In this document: piece by piece, positions 1-8,973 of the stretch | How positions within the stretch are numbered: position 1 is the stretch's first letter | How the letters are laid out: each line of letters begins with the position of its first letter | Notes under the pieces: generated by a model | What the model was told of the DNA's origin: nothing | The model's input: only the letters and a program-made list of their open reading frames with translations | Database searches by the model: none | Program-made: the position numbers and the translations under genes | NCBI GenBank assembly: GCA_001464815.1 | Contig: LNDW01000015.1 | Coordinates: 186,001 to 250,000 of the forward strand | Length of the DNA stretch: 64,000 nt | Source: Betaproteobacteria bacterium Ga0077527 | GTDB lineage: Bacteria > Pseudomonadota > Gammaproteobacteria > Burkholderiales > SG8-41 | Reading direction: 5' to 3'

Positions 1-1
1 A

Positions 2-895
2 GCACGCTCGCTGGGCGACGAAGGTTTTTACGCGACACCCGCCGCCGGACAGGCGCTGAAGCTTGCCGGTTATGACGCGATCGGCAATGCCAACAACGTC
101 AACTATGGCGATGCTGCGATCCGCTCGTCACTCGCGGAATTGCGCAAGCTGGGCATTCCCAGCACCGGCGCCGGACTGAACCGCAGCGAGGCACGCGCGC
201 CGGTGATCGTAGAGAACAACGGCCTGCGCTACGGCTTCCTGCAGCGCACCTCCGTTTACTGGCCGACCAACCACGAAGCCGGTGAGCACAGCAGCGGCGT
301 CGCCGCGCTGCGCGGCCACACCGCCTATCAGTTGCCGCTGCACAAGACACGCGTCGAAATGCCGCCGGCCAACCGGCCCGGCGTGCCGCCGATCGTCGTC
401 ACCTGGACCGATGCCAAATACCTCGCCGAATACCTCGCCGAAATCCGCGCGTTGCGCGAAAAGGTGGATGTGCTGGTGGCCTCGCAGCACTGGGGACTGC
501 ACGAGGAAGTGCTCGACTACATGCCGGAGATCGCGCATGCGGTGATCGATGCCGGTGCCGATGTGGTGATCGGCCACGGCCCGCACTACTCCCTGCCCGT
601 TGAACTTTACAAGGGCAAGCCGGTGTTCTACGGCCTCGGCAGCTTTTCCTTCCACACCGGCCATGGCGGCCGCAAACACGGCGACTGGGTGGGCATGCTG
701 GCGCGGGTGGAGATGGACGGCCGCGACTGCAAACGCGCCGCCTTCGAGTTCGTGCGCCACAACGACGCCAACGAAACGGTGATCTGCGAGCTGGGCAAAG
801 AACAGGTCACGCTGGAGGCCCTGCGCGCGCGCAGCGCCGCCTTCAACACCAGCATCGAGGCCGAAGGCAACCAGGGCGTATTGCGTGCGAAGTGA
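2..895 (+). CDS. CapA/PgsA-like metallophosphatase-fold protein (5' end cut by window edge)
   Basis: The frame is open from the first base, so the N-terminus lies outside the window. The visible 297 residues include an A-N-N-V-N-Y-G-like segment, a G-H-G-P-H motif and Y-G-L-G-S-F near the C-terminus. These are typical of the CapA/PgsA poly-gamma-glutamate-synthesis-like family, which has a calcineurin-type metallophosphatase fold. The S-Q-H-W-G segment before G-H-G-P-H fits metal binding. Many members of this family have nothing to do with polyglutamate capsule, and no capB or capC lies nearby, so the substrate is unknown. It ends at a TGA, 75 bases before a convergent gene, with an AT-rich dispersed motif in the gap. 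Confidence 0.7.
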   Translation, partial: ARSLGDEGFYATPAAGQALKLAGYDAIGNANNVNYGDAAIRSSLAELRKLGIPSTGAGLNRSEARAPVIVENNGLRYGFLQRTSVYWPTNHEAGEHSSGVAALRGHTAYQLPLHKTRVEMPPANRPGVPPIVVTWTDAKYLAEYLAEIRALREKVDVLVASQHWGLHEEVLDYMPEIAHAVIDAGADVVIGHGPHYSLPVELYKGKPVFYGLGSFSFHTGHGGRKHGDWVGMLARVEMDGRDCKRAAFEFVRHNDANETVICELGKEQVTLEALRARSAAFNTSIEAEGNQGVLRAK

Positions 896-920
896 GCACT
901 ATCTCGCACGCAATAAACCC

Positions 921-953
921 ATAAGCAATTGTTTTTAAACAGATATTTATACG
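921..953 (+). repeat. Dispersed AT-rich motif, copy 1
   Basis: ATAAGCAATTG followed by a T-rich tract and ATTTAT lies between two convergent genes. It matches the pattern ATAAG-N-N-ATTG-TTTT-(A)TTGA-ATTTTT seen elsewhere in the window. Confidence 0.5.
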
Positions 954-970
954 CCGCCCAGTACCCCTGC

Positions 971-2122
971 TTACGGCCCCTCTTCTGCCGGCGTGCGCAG
1001 TTTGCGCGCCGGATAGACCTTGGCCGGATGCTGCAGCAGCGCCGCCTCATCAACATCGACACCGAGACCCGGCGCGGTGGGCAATTCGATGTAGCCGTTT
1101 TTCGGCTTCAGCTGGTTCGGCGAAATCTTGTCGCAGAAATCAACGAAGGGCAGGAAGTATTCGGTGATGATGAAGTTGGGCATCGTCGCCGAGGCATGTA
1201 CGGTGGACGCCAGCGCCACCAGCGTCGAGTTGTAGTTGTGCGGTGACACGGCGACCAGGAAAGGCTCGGCCATCGCAGCGATTTCCTTCAGCTCAAGAAT
1301 CCCGCCGACACAGGCGACGTCGGGATTGAGGATGTCGGCGGAACGTTTTTCGAGCAGCGGCCGGAAACCGGTCTTGGTGTAGGTCGCCTCGCCGATCACC
1401 ATCGGCACACCGATTTCGCGCCGGATCAGCGCCAGCTCCTCCGGGAATTCGGCCTGGCAGGACTCTTCCATCCAGTAGAGGTCAAACTCGGCCAGTTGCT
1501 TGTCGAGGCGGATCGCGTGCATCGGCGCGAGCCGGCGGTGCTGCTCGATCAGCAGGTCGACATCCGGGCCGACCGCATCACGGATGGCTTTCACGACGCG
1601 CACCGCGCGCCGCTCATGTTCTTTTGGAATCCAGGTGCGCCATGGCGCCGGCAAAGGATCGAATTTCATCGCGGTGAAGCCCTGCTTCACCACTTTCTCG
1701 GCGGCCCGCGCATAATCATCGGGCTCCTTCATGCCGTAGCTCCAGCCGTTGGCATAGACGCGGATCTTGTCGCGGTATTTGCCGCCGAGCAGGTTGTACA
1801 CCGGCTGCTTCGCCGCCTTGCCGACGATGTCCCACATCGCCTGCTCGATGCCGCTCACCGCGCAGAACAGCTCCACCGAACCACGGCGCGCGGCGTAATC
1901 ATCAAACGCAAATTGCGTGAAGTGTTTGATGTCAAAAGGACTGCGGCCAGTCATGTATGGCCCCAGCGCATTGAGTTGCGCCATCACCGCGGTATCGCGG
2001 TCGTACTGCGAATAAGCTTCGCCCCAGCCATGAATTCCGGCATCGGTTTCGACCTTGACGAAGATCAGGTTCTTGCGCCAGCCGGGATGGACGGCATAAC
2101 TTTTGACTGCGGTGATTTTCAT
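971..2122 (-). CDS. Enolase-superfamily dehydratase (mandelate racemase/galactonate dehydratase-like)
   Basis: The 383-residue protein starts with M-K-I-T-A-V-K, preceded by a GGAGG Shine-Dalgarno, so I use this start rather than an upstream ATG. Superfamily landmarks appear in order: an E-Q-H-R-R segment where DgoD-type enzymes have D-F-H-G-R, then W-M-E-E-S, then V-I-G-E, then V-S-P-H-N. These correspond to the three acidic Mg ligands and the catalytic His. The first ligand position appears to be Glu instead of Asp. The family dehydrates or racemises sugar acids through an enolate; the actual substrate cannot be read from sequence. The PLP gene upstream on the same strand may be co-transcribed. 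Confidence 0.85.
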   Translation of the reverse strand: MKITAVKSYAVHPGWRKNLIFVKVETDAGIHGWGEAYSQYDRDTAVMAQLNALGPYMTGRSPFDIKHFTQFAFDDYAARRGSVELFCAVSGIEQAMWDIVGKAAKQPVYNLLGGKYRDKIRVYANGWSYGMKEPDDYARAAEKVVKQGFTAMKFDPLPAPWRTWIPKEHERRAVRVVKAIRDAVGPDVDLLIEQHRRLAPMHAIRLDKQLAEFDLYWMEESCQAEFPEELALIRREIGVPMVIGEATYTKTGFRPLLEKRSADILNPDVACVGGILELKEIAAMAEPFLVAVSPHNYNSTLVALASTVHASATMPNFIITEYFLPFVDFCDKISPNQLKPKNGYIELPTAPGLGVDVDEAALLQHPAKVYPARKLRTPAEEGP

Positions 2123-2246
2123 GGGGCCTCCGGAAAATAATGAGCTGCAATACGTGCGGTGCAGAGCGCCCGAATCTAGGCGGCGGCGGTGAACACTGTC
2201 AAGAAACCGGGACGGCATTCCATCATGCGACCGCACGGCACCGGTT

Positions 2247-3383
2247 TCACATCATGCGCGGCGCCAGTTGCAGCAGTTGACCGATACGCTCCGAGCTCTT
2301 GAGGCCGCTGCCGGTGAGTACCAGCACCGTGGTCTCGTCGCTGCGGATCACACCCGAGGCCAGCCACTGCGTCAGCGCGGCAGCGGCCGAAGCACAGGTC
2401 GGCTCTACGTAAAGACCGATCCGCGCCAGCGCAGCGAGCGCGCTGACGATCTCCTCTTCACTCACCGCGGCGATCGCACCCGCGCTGCGACGCACCGCCT
2501 GCACCACTTCGCGCAGCCGCGTCGGCTGTGACGAGGCGATGCCTTCGGCCACGGTGGGTTTCACTTCCACCGCAACCGGCGCTTCACCGCCGGATTTCCA
2601 GGTGGCGTAACAGGGCGCGCAGTTCGCCGCCTGTACGCCGAAAATGCGCGGGCGTTTTGTGATCTCGCCGTTGCGCAGCAGCTCATCGAAACCGCGGTCG
2701 AGACCGAGGATGTTGCTGCCGTAGCCGAGTGGCGCGATCACGTTATCGGGTGCGCGAAAACCGAGCTGCTCCCACAATTCGTAAGCAAGTGTCTTCGTGC
2801 CCTCGACAAAAAACGGCTGCCAGTTGTGGCTGGCGTAAAAGATCTCGCTGCTCATCGCCAGCGCGGCATCGGCGACATCCTGGCGCGAGCCGCGCACGGT
2901 CACCACGTCGGCGCCGCCGGCGGCAATCTGCGCGATCTTCGGATAGGACGCGGTTTCCGGCACCAGGATGCGGCAGCGCATGCCCGCGGCGGCGGCATAG
3001 GCCGACAGCGACGCGCCGGCGTTGCCGGAAGAATCTTCAAGCACATGATCAATGCCGCGGCTTTTCAGGTAACTCACCATCACCGTCATGCCGCGGTCCT
3101 TGAACGAGCCGGTGGGCATCATGAATTCGAGCTTGAAGTTCACCTGTGCGCCTTGCCAGGCACGCTCGAGCAGCGGCGTGCCGCCCTCACCCAGCGTCAC
3201 CGCATGGCGGGCATCGACACCGATCGCCGCCGCGTAACGCCACAGCGAGCGTTCGGTCGTGATGATTTCGCTGCGGCGCATGCCTTCTGCCGGCGACAGG
3301 TTGAGATAGGCGCCACCATCACCACACCAGCGGGCGTGGTCGACGGAGTATTCAGCGGCACTCGAGGAGTCGATGTAATTCAT
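2247..3383 (-). CDS. Threonine-synthase-like PLP-dependent lyase (fold type II)
   Basis: The 378-residue protein has the fold-type II PLP signature G-S-F-K-D-R-G, whose Lys forms the Schiff base, followed by the S-S-G-N-A-G-A-S phosphate/substrate loop and a C-terminal L-T-G-S-G-L-K. This matches threonine synthase and related beta-replacing or eliminating enzymes. It lacks neighbours of threonine biosynthesis (thrB, hom), so it could equally be a catabolic threonine/serine-type lyase. The start M-N-Y-I-D-S has no recognisable Shine-Dalgarno, because the upstream bases are an AT-rich dispersed motif. An in-frame ATG lies 39 bases further upstream. Confidence 0.8.
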   Translation of the reverse strand: MNYIDSSSAAEYSVDHARWCGDGGAYLNLSPAEGMRRSEIITTERSLWRYAAAIGVDARHAVTLGEGGTPLLERAWQGAQVNFKLEFMMPTGSFKDRGMTVMVSYLKSRGIDHVLEDSSGNAGASLSAYAAAAGMRCRILVPETASYPKIAQIAAGGADVVTVRGSRQDVADAALAMSSEIFYASHNWQPFFVEGTKTLAYELWEQLGFRAPDNVIAPLGYGSNILGLDRGFDELLRNGEITKRPRIFGVQAANCAPCYATWKSGGEAPVAVEVKPTVAEGIASSQPTRLREVVQAVRRSAGAIAAVSEEEIVSALAALARIGLYVEPTCASAAAALTQWLASGVIRSDETTVLVLTGSGLKSSERIGQLLQLAPRMM

Positions 3384-3406
3384 TGATTTTATTAAAATTT
3401 TTAAAG
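3382..3406 (+). repeat. Dispersed AT-rich motif, copy 2
   Basis: ATTGATTTTATTAAAATTTT abuts the start codon of the PLP enzyme on the opposite strand, in place of a normal ribosome binding site. Confidence 0.45.
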
Positions 3407-3514
3407 TCTTGGTGGGTCGCAATCATAAAAAACGGGCAGGCGCATCAAGCGCCTGCCCGTTGATTTTATCGTGCAGCAGCAGCGTCCCGGTCTGCACCGG
3501 GTGCTGCGGCGTGA

Positions 3515-3751
3515 TCAGCCGGCTTTCTTGGCTTTCTTTTTGCCCTTGGCTTTTTTCTTGCTTTCACCCTTGGCTTTTTTCGGCGCGTCGGCCTTGGCTT
3601 CGGGCGCCGGCTTCGCAGTTTCAGCTTTCGCGGGTGCCGCGGGTTGTGCCGGCGCCGCAGGTGCCGCGCCCTGGGCCAGCGCACTGCCGCTGACCGTTGC
3701 AAACATGGCCGCAAACGCTGCCGCCAATACCGTCGTCATCTGCTTGTTCAT
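3515..3751 (-). CDS. Small exported Lys/Ala/Pro-rich protein
   Basis: The 78-residue product has a clear signal peptide (M-N-K-Q-M-T-T, hydrophobic core, cleavage after A-L-A-Q). The mature part is low complexity: A-P-A-A-P repeats followed by K-K-A-K-G-K-K-K-A-K-K. A GGAGG Shine-Dalgarno precedes the start. The mature domain would be strongly basic and disordered. It could bind nucleic acid, lipopolysaccharide or another anion outside the membrane, but no specific role can be claimed. Similar exported histone-like tails are common in betaproteobacteria. Confidence 0.65.
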   Translation of the reverse strand: MNKQMTTVLAAAFAAMFATVSGSALAQGAAPAAPAQPAAPAKAETAKPAPEAKADAPKKAKGESKKKAKGKKKAKKAG

Positions 3752-3888
3752 CTGGGGTTCCTCCCGATTGATCGTGGTTGTTCGCGCCACGGACCGTGGC
3801 ACTTGCATCCTTTAACGCGATGGCGAAGCGGCGGTTGACCGCAGGGCCGGTGTTAACATCGCCGCCATCCACAGAGGGGAGAAAACAC

Positions 3889-4662
3889 ATGGATCTCGCA
3901 ATCAAGGGTAAACGCGCGCTGATCACCGGCGGTTCACGCGGCATTGGTTTCGGCGCGGCGCAGGCGCTGGCCGCCGAGGGTTGCCACCTGCACCTCGCGG
4001 CGCGCAGCGCGGCCGACCTCGCCGCGGCGCGTGACAAGCTGGCCGGCCATGGCGTCGAAGTGTATTGCCACGCGGCAGACCTGTCCGAGGCGGCGAATGC
4101 GGTGGCGCTGGCGCGTGAATGCGGCGATGTCGATTTCCTGATCAACAACGCCGGCTCGATTCCGCAGGGCACGCTCGACAGCGTCGATGACGTCACCTGG
4201 AAAAAATCCTGGGACCTCAAGGTCTTCGGCTTCATCGACATCACCCGCGAAATCTACGCCGGCATGCGCAGCCGCAAAAGCGGCGTGATCATCAACATCA
4301 TCGGCGCCGCCGGCGAACGGCCGGTGGCGAGCTACATCGCCGGCAGCATGGGCAATGCCGCGCTGATGGCGATGACCCGCGCGCTGGGCGCGGAAAGCCC
4401 GGAACACGGCGTACGTGTGGTCGGCATCAACCCCGGCGGCACCGCCACCGACCGCGCGGTGAAACGGCTGCGCGAGCGCGCCGGTAAGGAACTCGGCAAC
4501 GCCGACCGCTGGCCGGAACTGGTGAAAAAATCGCCGTTCGGCCGCATGGCCACGGTGGAGGAGCTGGGGTCACTGACGGCCTTCCTGTGTTCGCCGCTGT
4601 CGGGCTACACCACCGGCACCATCATCACCGTCGATGGCGGCGCGAGCAGCCGCCGCGCCTGA
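3889..4662 (+). CDS. SDR-family oxidoreductase with atypical catalytic residues
   Basis: The 257-residue protein has the Rossmann motif T-G-G-S-R-G-I-G and the N-N-A-G motif of classical short-chain dehydrogenases, and C-terminal T-V-D-G-G. The start has a GGGGAG ribosome site. In the active-site region the usual Ser is replaced (N-I-I-G-A-A-G-E) and the Y-x-x-x-K pair reads Y149-I-A-G-S153, so the catalytic Lys is missing. NAD(P) binding looks intact. Activity as a standard alcohol/ketone oxidoreductase is therefore doubtful, or it uses a different mechanism. Confidence 0.85.
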   Translation: MDLAIKGKRALITGGSRGIGFGAAQALAAEGCHLHLAARSAADLAAARDKLAGHGVEVYCHAADLSEAANAVALARECGDVDFLINNAGSIPQGTLDSVDDVTWKKSWDLKVFGFIDITREIYAGMRSRKSGVIINIIGAAGERPVASYIAGSMGNAALMAMTRALGAESPEHGVRVVGINPGGTATDRAVKRLRERAGKELGNADRWPELVKKSPFGRMATVEELGSLTAFLCSPLSGYTTGTIITVDGGASSRRA

Positions 4663-4672
4663 AACAGGGTTT

Positions 4673-5044
4673 TTATTTGACTGCGGGTTTCACCGTGGCA
4701 TCCACGGCGCGCAGCGACGCCTCGTAAGCCTTTTCCGCGGCCTGAAGTTTCGCGCGCGCGGCGACACGTGCTTTTTCCGCGGCATCGAGATCGCTCTTGC
4801 GCGCCGCGGCCTCCTTCTGTGCCGCGGCGCTCGCCTCGCGTGCATTGAGCACATCCTGCTCGGCGAGCTTCTCGTCGTAGCGCGCCTGCTGCAACTCGCG
4901 ATAGGCCGTGCCCGCCCTGAACTGGCCCTGCTGCAGGGCCTGGCCGCGTTCCTCGACCGGCGCCGCTTCGGCGGCCAGCAAGGGCTGCACACTGCCGCAA
5001 AGCAGCGCACCGCCGATACACCAGGCTGCGGCTGTGAAACGCAT
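4673..5044 (-). CDS. Exported Ala/Lys/Glu-rich coiled-coil protein, unknown function
   Basis: The 123-residue product has an N-terminal signal sequence (M-R-F-T-A-A-A start, cleavage likely after L-L-A-A-E). It is then almost entirely helix-forming A/E/K/Q/R heptads (E-L-Q-Q-A-R ... A-A-E-K-A-R), so a periplasmic coiled coil is expected. Its ATG shares one base with the stop of the upstream quinone oxidoreductase (TGATG), which implies translational coupling. I recognise no family. Confidence 0.65.
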   Translation of the reverse strand: MRFTAAAWCIGGALLCGSVQPLLAAEAAPVEERGQALQQGQFRAGTAYRELQQARYDEKLAEQDVLNAREASAAAQKEAAARKSDLDAAEKARVAARAKLQAAEKAYEASLRAVDATVKPAVK

Positions 5045-6015
5045 CAGGGCAGCAGCACCGTCGAGCCGGTGGTCTTGCGCGACTCGAGGTCGCGGTGCGC
5101 CTGCGCCGCCTCGCGCAGCGGATAACGCTGGTTGATGGTGATTTTCACCGCACCTTTTTTCACCACCGCGAACAGCTCGCGCGCAGCGGTAAGCAGATCC
5201 TCGCGATTGCTCGTGTAGTTGACCAGTGTCGGCCGGGTGAGGAACAGCGACCCCTTTTGCGCGAGGATGCCGATATTCACCGGCGCCACCGCACCCGAGG
5301 CATTGCCGAAGCTCGCCAGCAGGCCCAGCGGCGCAAGACAGTCCAGCGACTCCATGAAGGTGTCCTTGCCGACGCCGTCATAAACCACCGGCACGCCCTT
5401 GCCCTTGGTGATGGCCTTGACGCGCTCGGAGAGTTTTTCGCGGGACATCACCACCACATGCTTGCAGCCGACTTTTTTTGCCAGTGCCACTTTCTCGTCG
5501 CTGCCGACGGTGCCGATCACCGTCGCACCGAGATGCTTCGCCCACTGGCAGAGGATCTGGCCAACACCACCCGCAGCGGCATGAACCACAACGGTGTCGC
5601 CCTTCTTCACGCGATAGGTGCGGCGGCACAGGTACCAGGCGGTCATGCCCTTCAACATCATCGCCGCCGCGGTTTCATCCTTGATGCCGGCAAGAATCTT
5701 CACCAGCCGCGCCACCGGGCGGATCAGCACTTCGGCATAGGCGCCGATCGGCTGGGCGTAGGCGACGCGATCACCGACCTTGAACTCCTTCACCTTCGGA
5801 CCCACCGCCTCGACCACGCCGGCACCCTCGGAACCGAGGGTCAGTGGCAGCGGCATCGGATAGAGGCCGGAGCGGTGATAGGTGTCGATGAAATTCAGGC
5901 CGATGGCCGTGTTGCGCACCCGCACCTCGCCAGGTCCGGGTGCTGCTACGGTGACCTCCTCCCAGCGCAGTTGCTCGGGGCCGCCGTTCTGGTGAATGCG
6001 TATCGCATGGGGCAT
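5044..6015 (-). CDS. qor: NADPH:quinone oxidoreductase (zeta-crystallin/Qor type)
   Basis: The 323-residue medium-chain dehydrogenase/reductase starts M-P-H-A-I-R-I with GGAGCAACAGCC upstream. It has the Qor-typical G-L-N-F-I-D-T-Y-H-R-S-G-L-Y segment, A-M-M-L-K-G-M-T-A, and the NADPH-binding A-A-A-G-G-V-G. No structural or catalytic zinc cysteine cluster is visible, as expected for the quinone oxidoreductase branch. It reduces quinones or enones with NADPH in the cytoplasm. It ends overlapping the coiled-coil gene by one base. A Bug receptor gene lies upstream on the same strand with a 35-base gap. Confidence 0.9.
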   Translation of the reverse strand: MPHAIRIHQNGGPEQLRWEEVTVAAPGPGEVRVRNTAIGLNFIDTYHRSGLYPMPLPLTLGSEGAGVVEAVGPKVKEFKVGDRVAYAQPIGAYAEVLIRPVARLVKILAGIKDETAAAMMLKGMTAWYLCRRTYRVKKGDTVVVHAAAGGVGQILCQWAKHLGATVIGTVGSDEKVALAKKVGCKHVVVMSREKLSERVKAITKGKGVPVVYDGVGKDTFMESLDCLAPLGLLASFGNASGAVAPVNIGILAQKGSLFLTRPTLVNYTSNREDLLTAARELFAVVKKGAVKITINQRYPLREAAQAHRDLESRKTTGSTVLLP

Positions 6016-6050
6016 GGCTGTTGCTCCTCTCGGTGTGTGGTGCAGTGCCT

Positions 6051-7034
6051 TTATTCGGCCTTGATGCCCGCGTCGCGGACCACTTTCGACCACTTCGCGG
6101 TTTCGGCACGGATGAACTTGGCGTAGGCGGCGGAGTTCATGTACAGCACCTCTGCACCCTGGGAGTCGAACTTTTTCTGCATCTCCGGATTGTCCACCAC
6201 CTTTTTCACCGCGGCTTCCAGCGTGCGCACCATCGCCGGCGTGACGCCGGCCGGCGCGAGGATGCCCCACCAGTTATTTGCCTCATAGCCAGGCACGGTT
6301 TCGGCGACCGTCGGTGTGTTGGGGAAGGCATTGTTGCGCTTGGCGCTGCCCACGGCGAGCAGGCGCAGGCGGTTACCCTGCACATGCGGCACCAGCTGCA
6401 GCAGCGAGCCCATGGTGATCAGCGTGTTGCCGGCGATCACGTCGGTCATCGCCGGGCCGCCGCCCTTGAACGGCACGTGGATCAGGCTGATCCCGGCCTG
6501 CAGGCGAAACAGTTCGGTGCTCAGGTGCTGGAAGCTGCCGATGCCGGCGGTGGCGTAGGTCAGCGAGCCCGGCTTGGCCTTGGCCATGTCGATCAATTCC
6601 CTGGTGGTCTTCGCCGGCATTTTCGGATTCACCGTCAGCGCGCTGGGGCCGGTGCCGATCAGCGCGATCGGGGTGAAGGATTTTTCCGGGTCGAAGCGCA
6701 CCTGCGCCTTGTATATCGAGGGGTTGTAGGCGAAGGCCACCGAGGCAATGAGCAGGGTATGCCCGTCTGGCAGCGAGTTGGCGGCAATCTCGGAACCGAT
6801 GATGCCGCCGGCGCCGCCGCGGTTGTCGATCACCACCTGCTGGCCGAGGATCGGCGCCATGTCGTTGGCGACGAGGCGGCCGACGATGTCATTGCTGCCG
6901 CCTGGCGGGAAGGGCACGATCACGCGGATCGGCTTGGTCGGCGCCCAGTTCGCCTGCGCCAGCACGGCAAACGGCATTGCTGCCGCAATGGCCAGAACAC
7001 CGGTCAGTGCCGGCTTCATGATGCGATTAAACAT
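6051..7034 (-). CDS. Bug-type (TTT receptor) periplasmic binding protein 1
   Basis: The 327 residues comprise a signal peptide ending A-V-L-A-Q, the strand-turn I-R-V-I-V-P-F-P-P-G-G, V-I-D-N-R-G-G-A-G-G, H-V-P-F-K-G-G-G and a C-terminal A-G-I-K-A-E. All are hallmarks of the Bug/TctC fold that captures carboxylates in the periplasm. The start has GGAGGT at good spacing. No TctA/TctB membrane genes lie beside it, so it is an orphan receptor. The aldolase gene immediately upstream on the same strand may indicate its pathway. Confidence 0.93.
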   Translation of the reverse strand: MFNRIMKPALTGVLAIAAAMPFAVLAQANWAPTKPIRVIVPFPPGGSNDIVGRLVANDMAPILGQQVVIDNRGGAGGIIGSEIAANSLPDGHTLLIASVAFAYNPSIYKAQVRFDPEKSFTPIALIGTGPSALTVNPKMPAKTTRELIDMAKAKPGSLTYATAGIGSFQHLSTELFRLQAGISLIHVPFKGGGPAMTDVIAGNTLITMGSLLQLVPHVQGNRLRLLAVGSAKRNNAFPNTPTVAETVPGYEANNWWGILAPAGVTPAMVRTLEAAVKKVVDNPEMQKKFDSQGAEVLYMNSAAYAKFIRAETAKWSKVVRDAGIKAE

Positions 7035-7050
7035 GCTTCATACCTCCAGA

Positions 7051-7081
7051 AAATAATCAATAAAAACAAATACTTGGATAT
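7051..7081 (-). repeat. Dispersed AT-rich motif, copy 3
   Basis: On the minus strand this reads CCAAGTATTTGTTTTTATTG followed by ATTATTTT. It sits between the aldolase stop and the Bug receptor ribosome site. Confidence 0.45.
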
Positions 7082-7099
7082 CACCGCCGATACTGGCCG

Positions 7100-7900
7100 T
7101 TATTTCGCGACGTCATCCAGCGCGCGGCGCAATTCACCGGTCACCCGGCCCGCCTCGGCGAGGATGAACGCGATCTCGCTGTTGGTGGTGATAAAACGGG
7201 CACCGCTGCGGATGTAGGCCATCTGCCGCGGCAGGTGGCGGTCGCCACCGACACCGGCGATTTTCCCATGCCGCAGCGTGGTTGCGATCACCTTGTTGAT
7301 GATCGCAGCCGCCTCGGCATCGCCGAACTGCCCCGGCTTGCCCATCGCAGTGAGCAGGTCATTGATGCCGATGTGGATCACGTCGACACCTTCGACCGCG
7401 GCAATGGCCTCAATGTTCTCGACACCGGCCGGTGTTTCGATCATGCAGGCCACCAGCGTGTTTTCCTGCAGCGCCGGCACCACCTCCGACACCGGCAGGG
7501 TGCGGTAGTCGAATATGGGGTAACCGCCGACCACGGAACGACGGCCGATCGGCGGGTACTTGGCGCGTGATACCGCGCGCCGCGCCTCGTCGGCAGTGTT
7601 GATGTCGGGGAACACGATGCCGGTGACGCCGTTGTCGAGCAGCACCGACACATCGGGGTCATCGCAGCTGCGCACCCTCACCAGCGGCGCAATGCCGCAG
7701 CCGAGCGCGGCCTGCGCGATGTGGCCGATGGTCTCGCGGTTGAACAGCGAATGCTGGGCATCGACGAACAGGAAGTCATGGCCGCTGGTCTTGGCGATAC
7801 GCGCGATGTCGCCGGAACGCGCGAGGCGGACGTTCATGCCGAGCGCGACGCGACCGGCGCGCATCATGGTTTTCAGCGGATTCTCTGCGGTGACGGGCAT
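7100..7900 (-). CDS. HpcH/HpaI-family class II aldolase
   Basis: The 266-residue enzyme starts M-P-V-T-A-E-N with AGGAG upstream. Family landmarks are F-V-D-A-Q-H (normally D-x-E-H, whose His is the base), M-I-E-T-P-A-G-V-E-N with the metal-binding Glu, and H-I-G-I-N-D-L with the metal-binding Asp. It should cleave or form 2-keto-3-deoxy or 4-hydroxy-2-oxo acids using a divalent metal and pyruvate enolate. The E-to-Q change next to the catalytic His resembles trans-2,3-dihydroxy/other non-canonical members. The neighbouring Bug receptor may import its carboxylate substrate. Confidence 0.85.
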   Translation of the reverse strand: MPVTAENPLKTMMRAGRVALGMNVRLARSGDIARIAKTSGHDFLFVDAQHSLFNRETIGHIAQAALGCGIAPLVRVRSCDDPDVSVLLDNGVTGIVFPDINTADEARRAVSRAKYPPIGRRSVVGGYPIFDYRTLPVSEVVPALQENTLVACMIETPAGVENIEAIAAVEGVDVIHIGINDLLTAMGKPGQFGDAEAAAIINKVIATTLRHGKIAGVGGDRHLPRQMAYIRSGARFITTNSEIAFILAEAGRVTGELRRALDDVAK

Positions 7901-7947
7901 CACGGCTCCTGGACTGGTGCCGGACGCGGCTGCGTTACGGCAATGGC

Positions 7948-8024
<77 letters not shown>

Positions 8025-8170
8025 GGCAACAAAAATGGTGGTGACGGCTGCAACGGGCGAGCCGGCAATGACCGGCGAACCGCACTGGAGCTGGAAGGCA
8101 TTTTATCATTGCGCCCCCTTGAACCGCCCCTGCGATTTACTGCGGCGGCAGCGTCAGGCCGCAAATGCAA

Positions 8171-8198
8171 CGGCCGCAGACTGTGCAGTCCGCGGCCG
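8171..8198. terminator. Strong hairpin downstream of the exported repeat protein
   Basis: CGGCCGC pairs with GCGGCCG around an inner GACTG/CAGTC stem. It lies 53 bases past the stop of the minus-strand gene ending at 8252. There is no clear U-run, so it is a possible terminator or 3' stabiliser only. Confidence 0.4.
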
Positions 8199-8251
8199 TG
8201 CCTGAAACCCCCGATACCGGCGTTTGCCGCCGCGCGTTTGCCCGATCAGCG

Positions 8252-8836
8252 TTATTTTTTGGCGGCGGGCTCGACCGAGACCGCAACCGCCTCGGTGTAG
8301 GTGACATCAACCCTGTCACCGGTTTTCAGCGTCTTGATGAACTCGCGCATCTGCGGGCTTTGCACCGCGACCACATTGGCATTGCCCTGGGGCCCGGTGA
8401 AGGTCACGATGTTGTTCTTCAGGTCCACCGAATCAATGGTGACCGTGGCCTTGATTTCGCGAGTGCCCTTGACGCCGGGGGCCTCGCCAGCCTTGGCGCG
8501 GGCGACGTCTTCCTTGACCGCGACACCGGATGACGAGCCGGCTTTTTTCAGTTCCGCAGCCAGCGCCTGGGTATATTCGACGACCACGGAATCACCCGCC
8601 TTGATTTCCTTCAGGCGCTTCACTTCGGGGCCGGCTTCAACCGTGATCGACTTGCCGTCCTTGCCTTGCAGCGTGATCAGGCGCTTGTCGTAATCCACCG
8701 ACTTGACGCTGGCAGTCAGCTTTGCGGTTTCCTTGACAACTGCTTTTTGCTGAGGCTTTTCCGCAGCAACCGCGGGCAGGGCCACCACACCACCGACCAC
8801 CGCGCTGGCGACGAACAGGACCATGGCTTTGTTCAT
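8252..8836 (-). CDS. Exported protein with two internal beta-rich repeats, unknown function
   Basis: The 194 residues begin with a signal peptide ending L-P-A-V-A-A-E. The mature part seems to contain two related modules, one around S-V-D-Y-D-K-R-L-I-T-L-Q-G and one around S-V-D-L-K-N-N-I-V-T-F-T-G. Each is followed by a D-S-V-V-V-E-Y-T or D-R-V-D-V-T-Y-T-E-A strand, suggesting duplicated small beta-barrels. A GGAGAG ribosome site precedes the start. Such periplasmic proteins are common in betaproteobacteria and lack a defined role. Confidence 0.75.
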   Translation of the reverse strand: MNKAMVLFVASAVVGGVVALPAVAAEKPQQKAVVKETAKLTASVKSVDYDKRLITLQGKDGKSITVEAGPEVKRLKEIKAGDSVVVEYTQALAAELKKAGSSSGVAVKEDVARAKAGEAPGVKGTREIKATVTIDSVDLKNNIVTFTGPQGNANVVAVQSPQMREFIKTLKTGDRVDVTYTEAVAVSVEPAAKK

Positions 8837-8973
8837 GAGTACTCTCCTTGATCAAACGATGAATGTTGCGCGGGATTGGGTGCAGGCCTGCGCGGCTTCT
8901 GTCAGTGCAGCATTGGGTGCAATGCCGGCGGGCCGGATGTTAACGCAATCACCCCTGCCCCGATACCGGCGCA

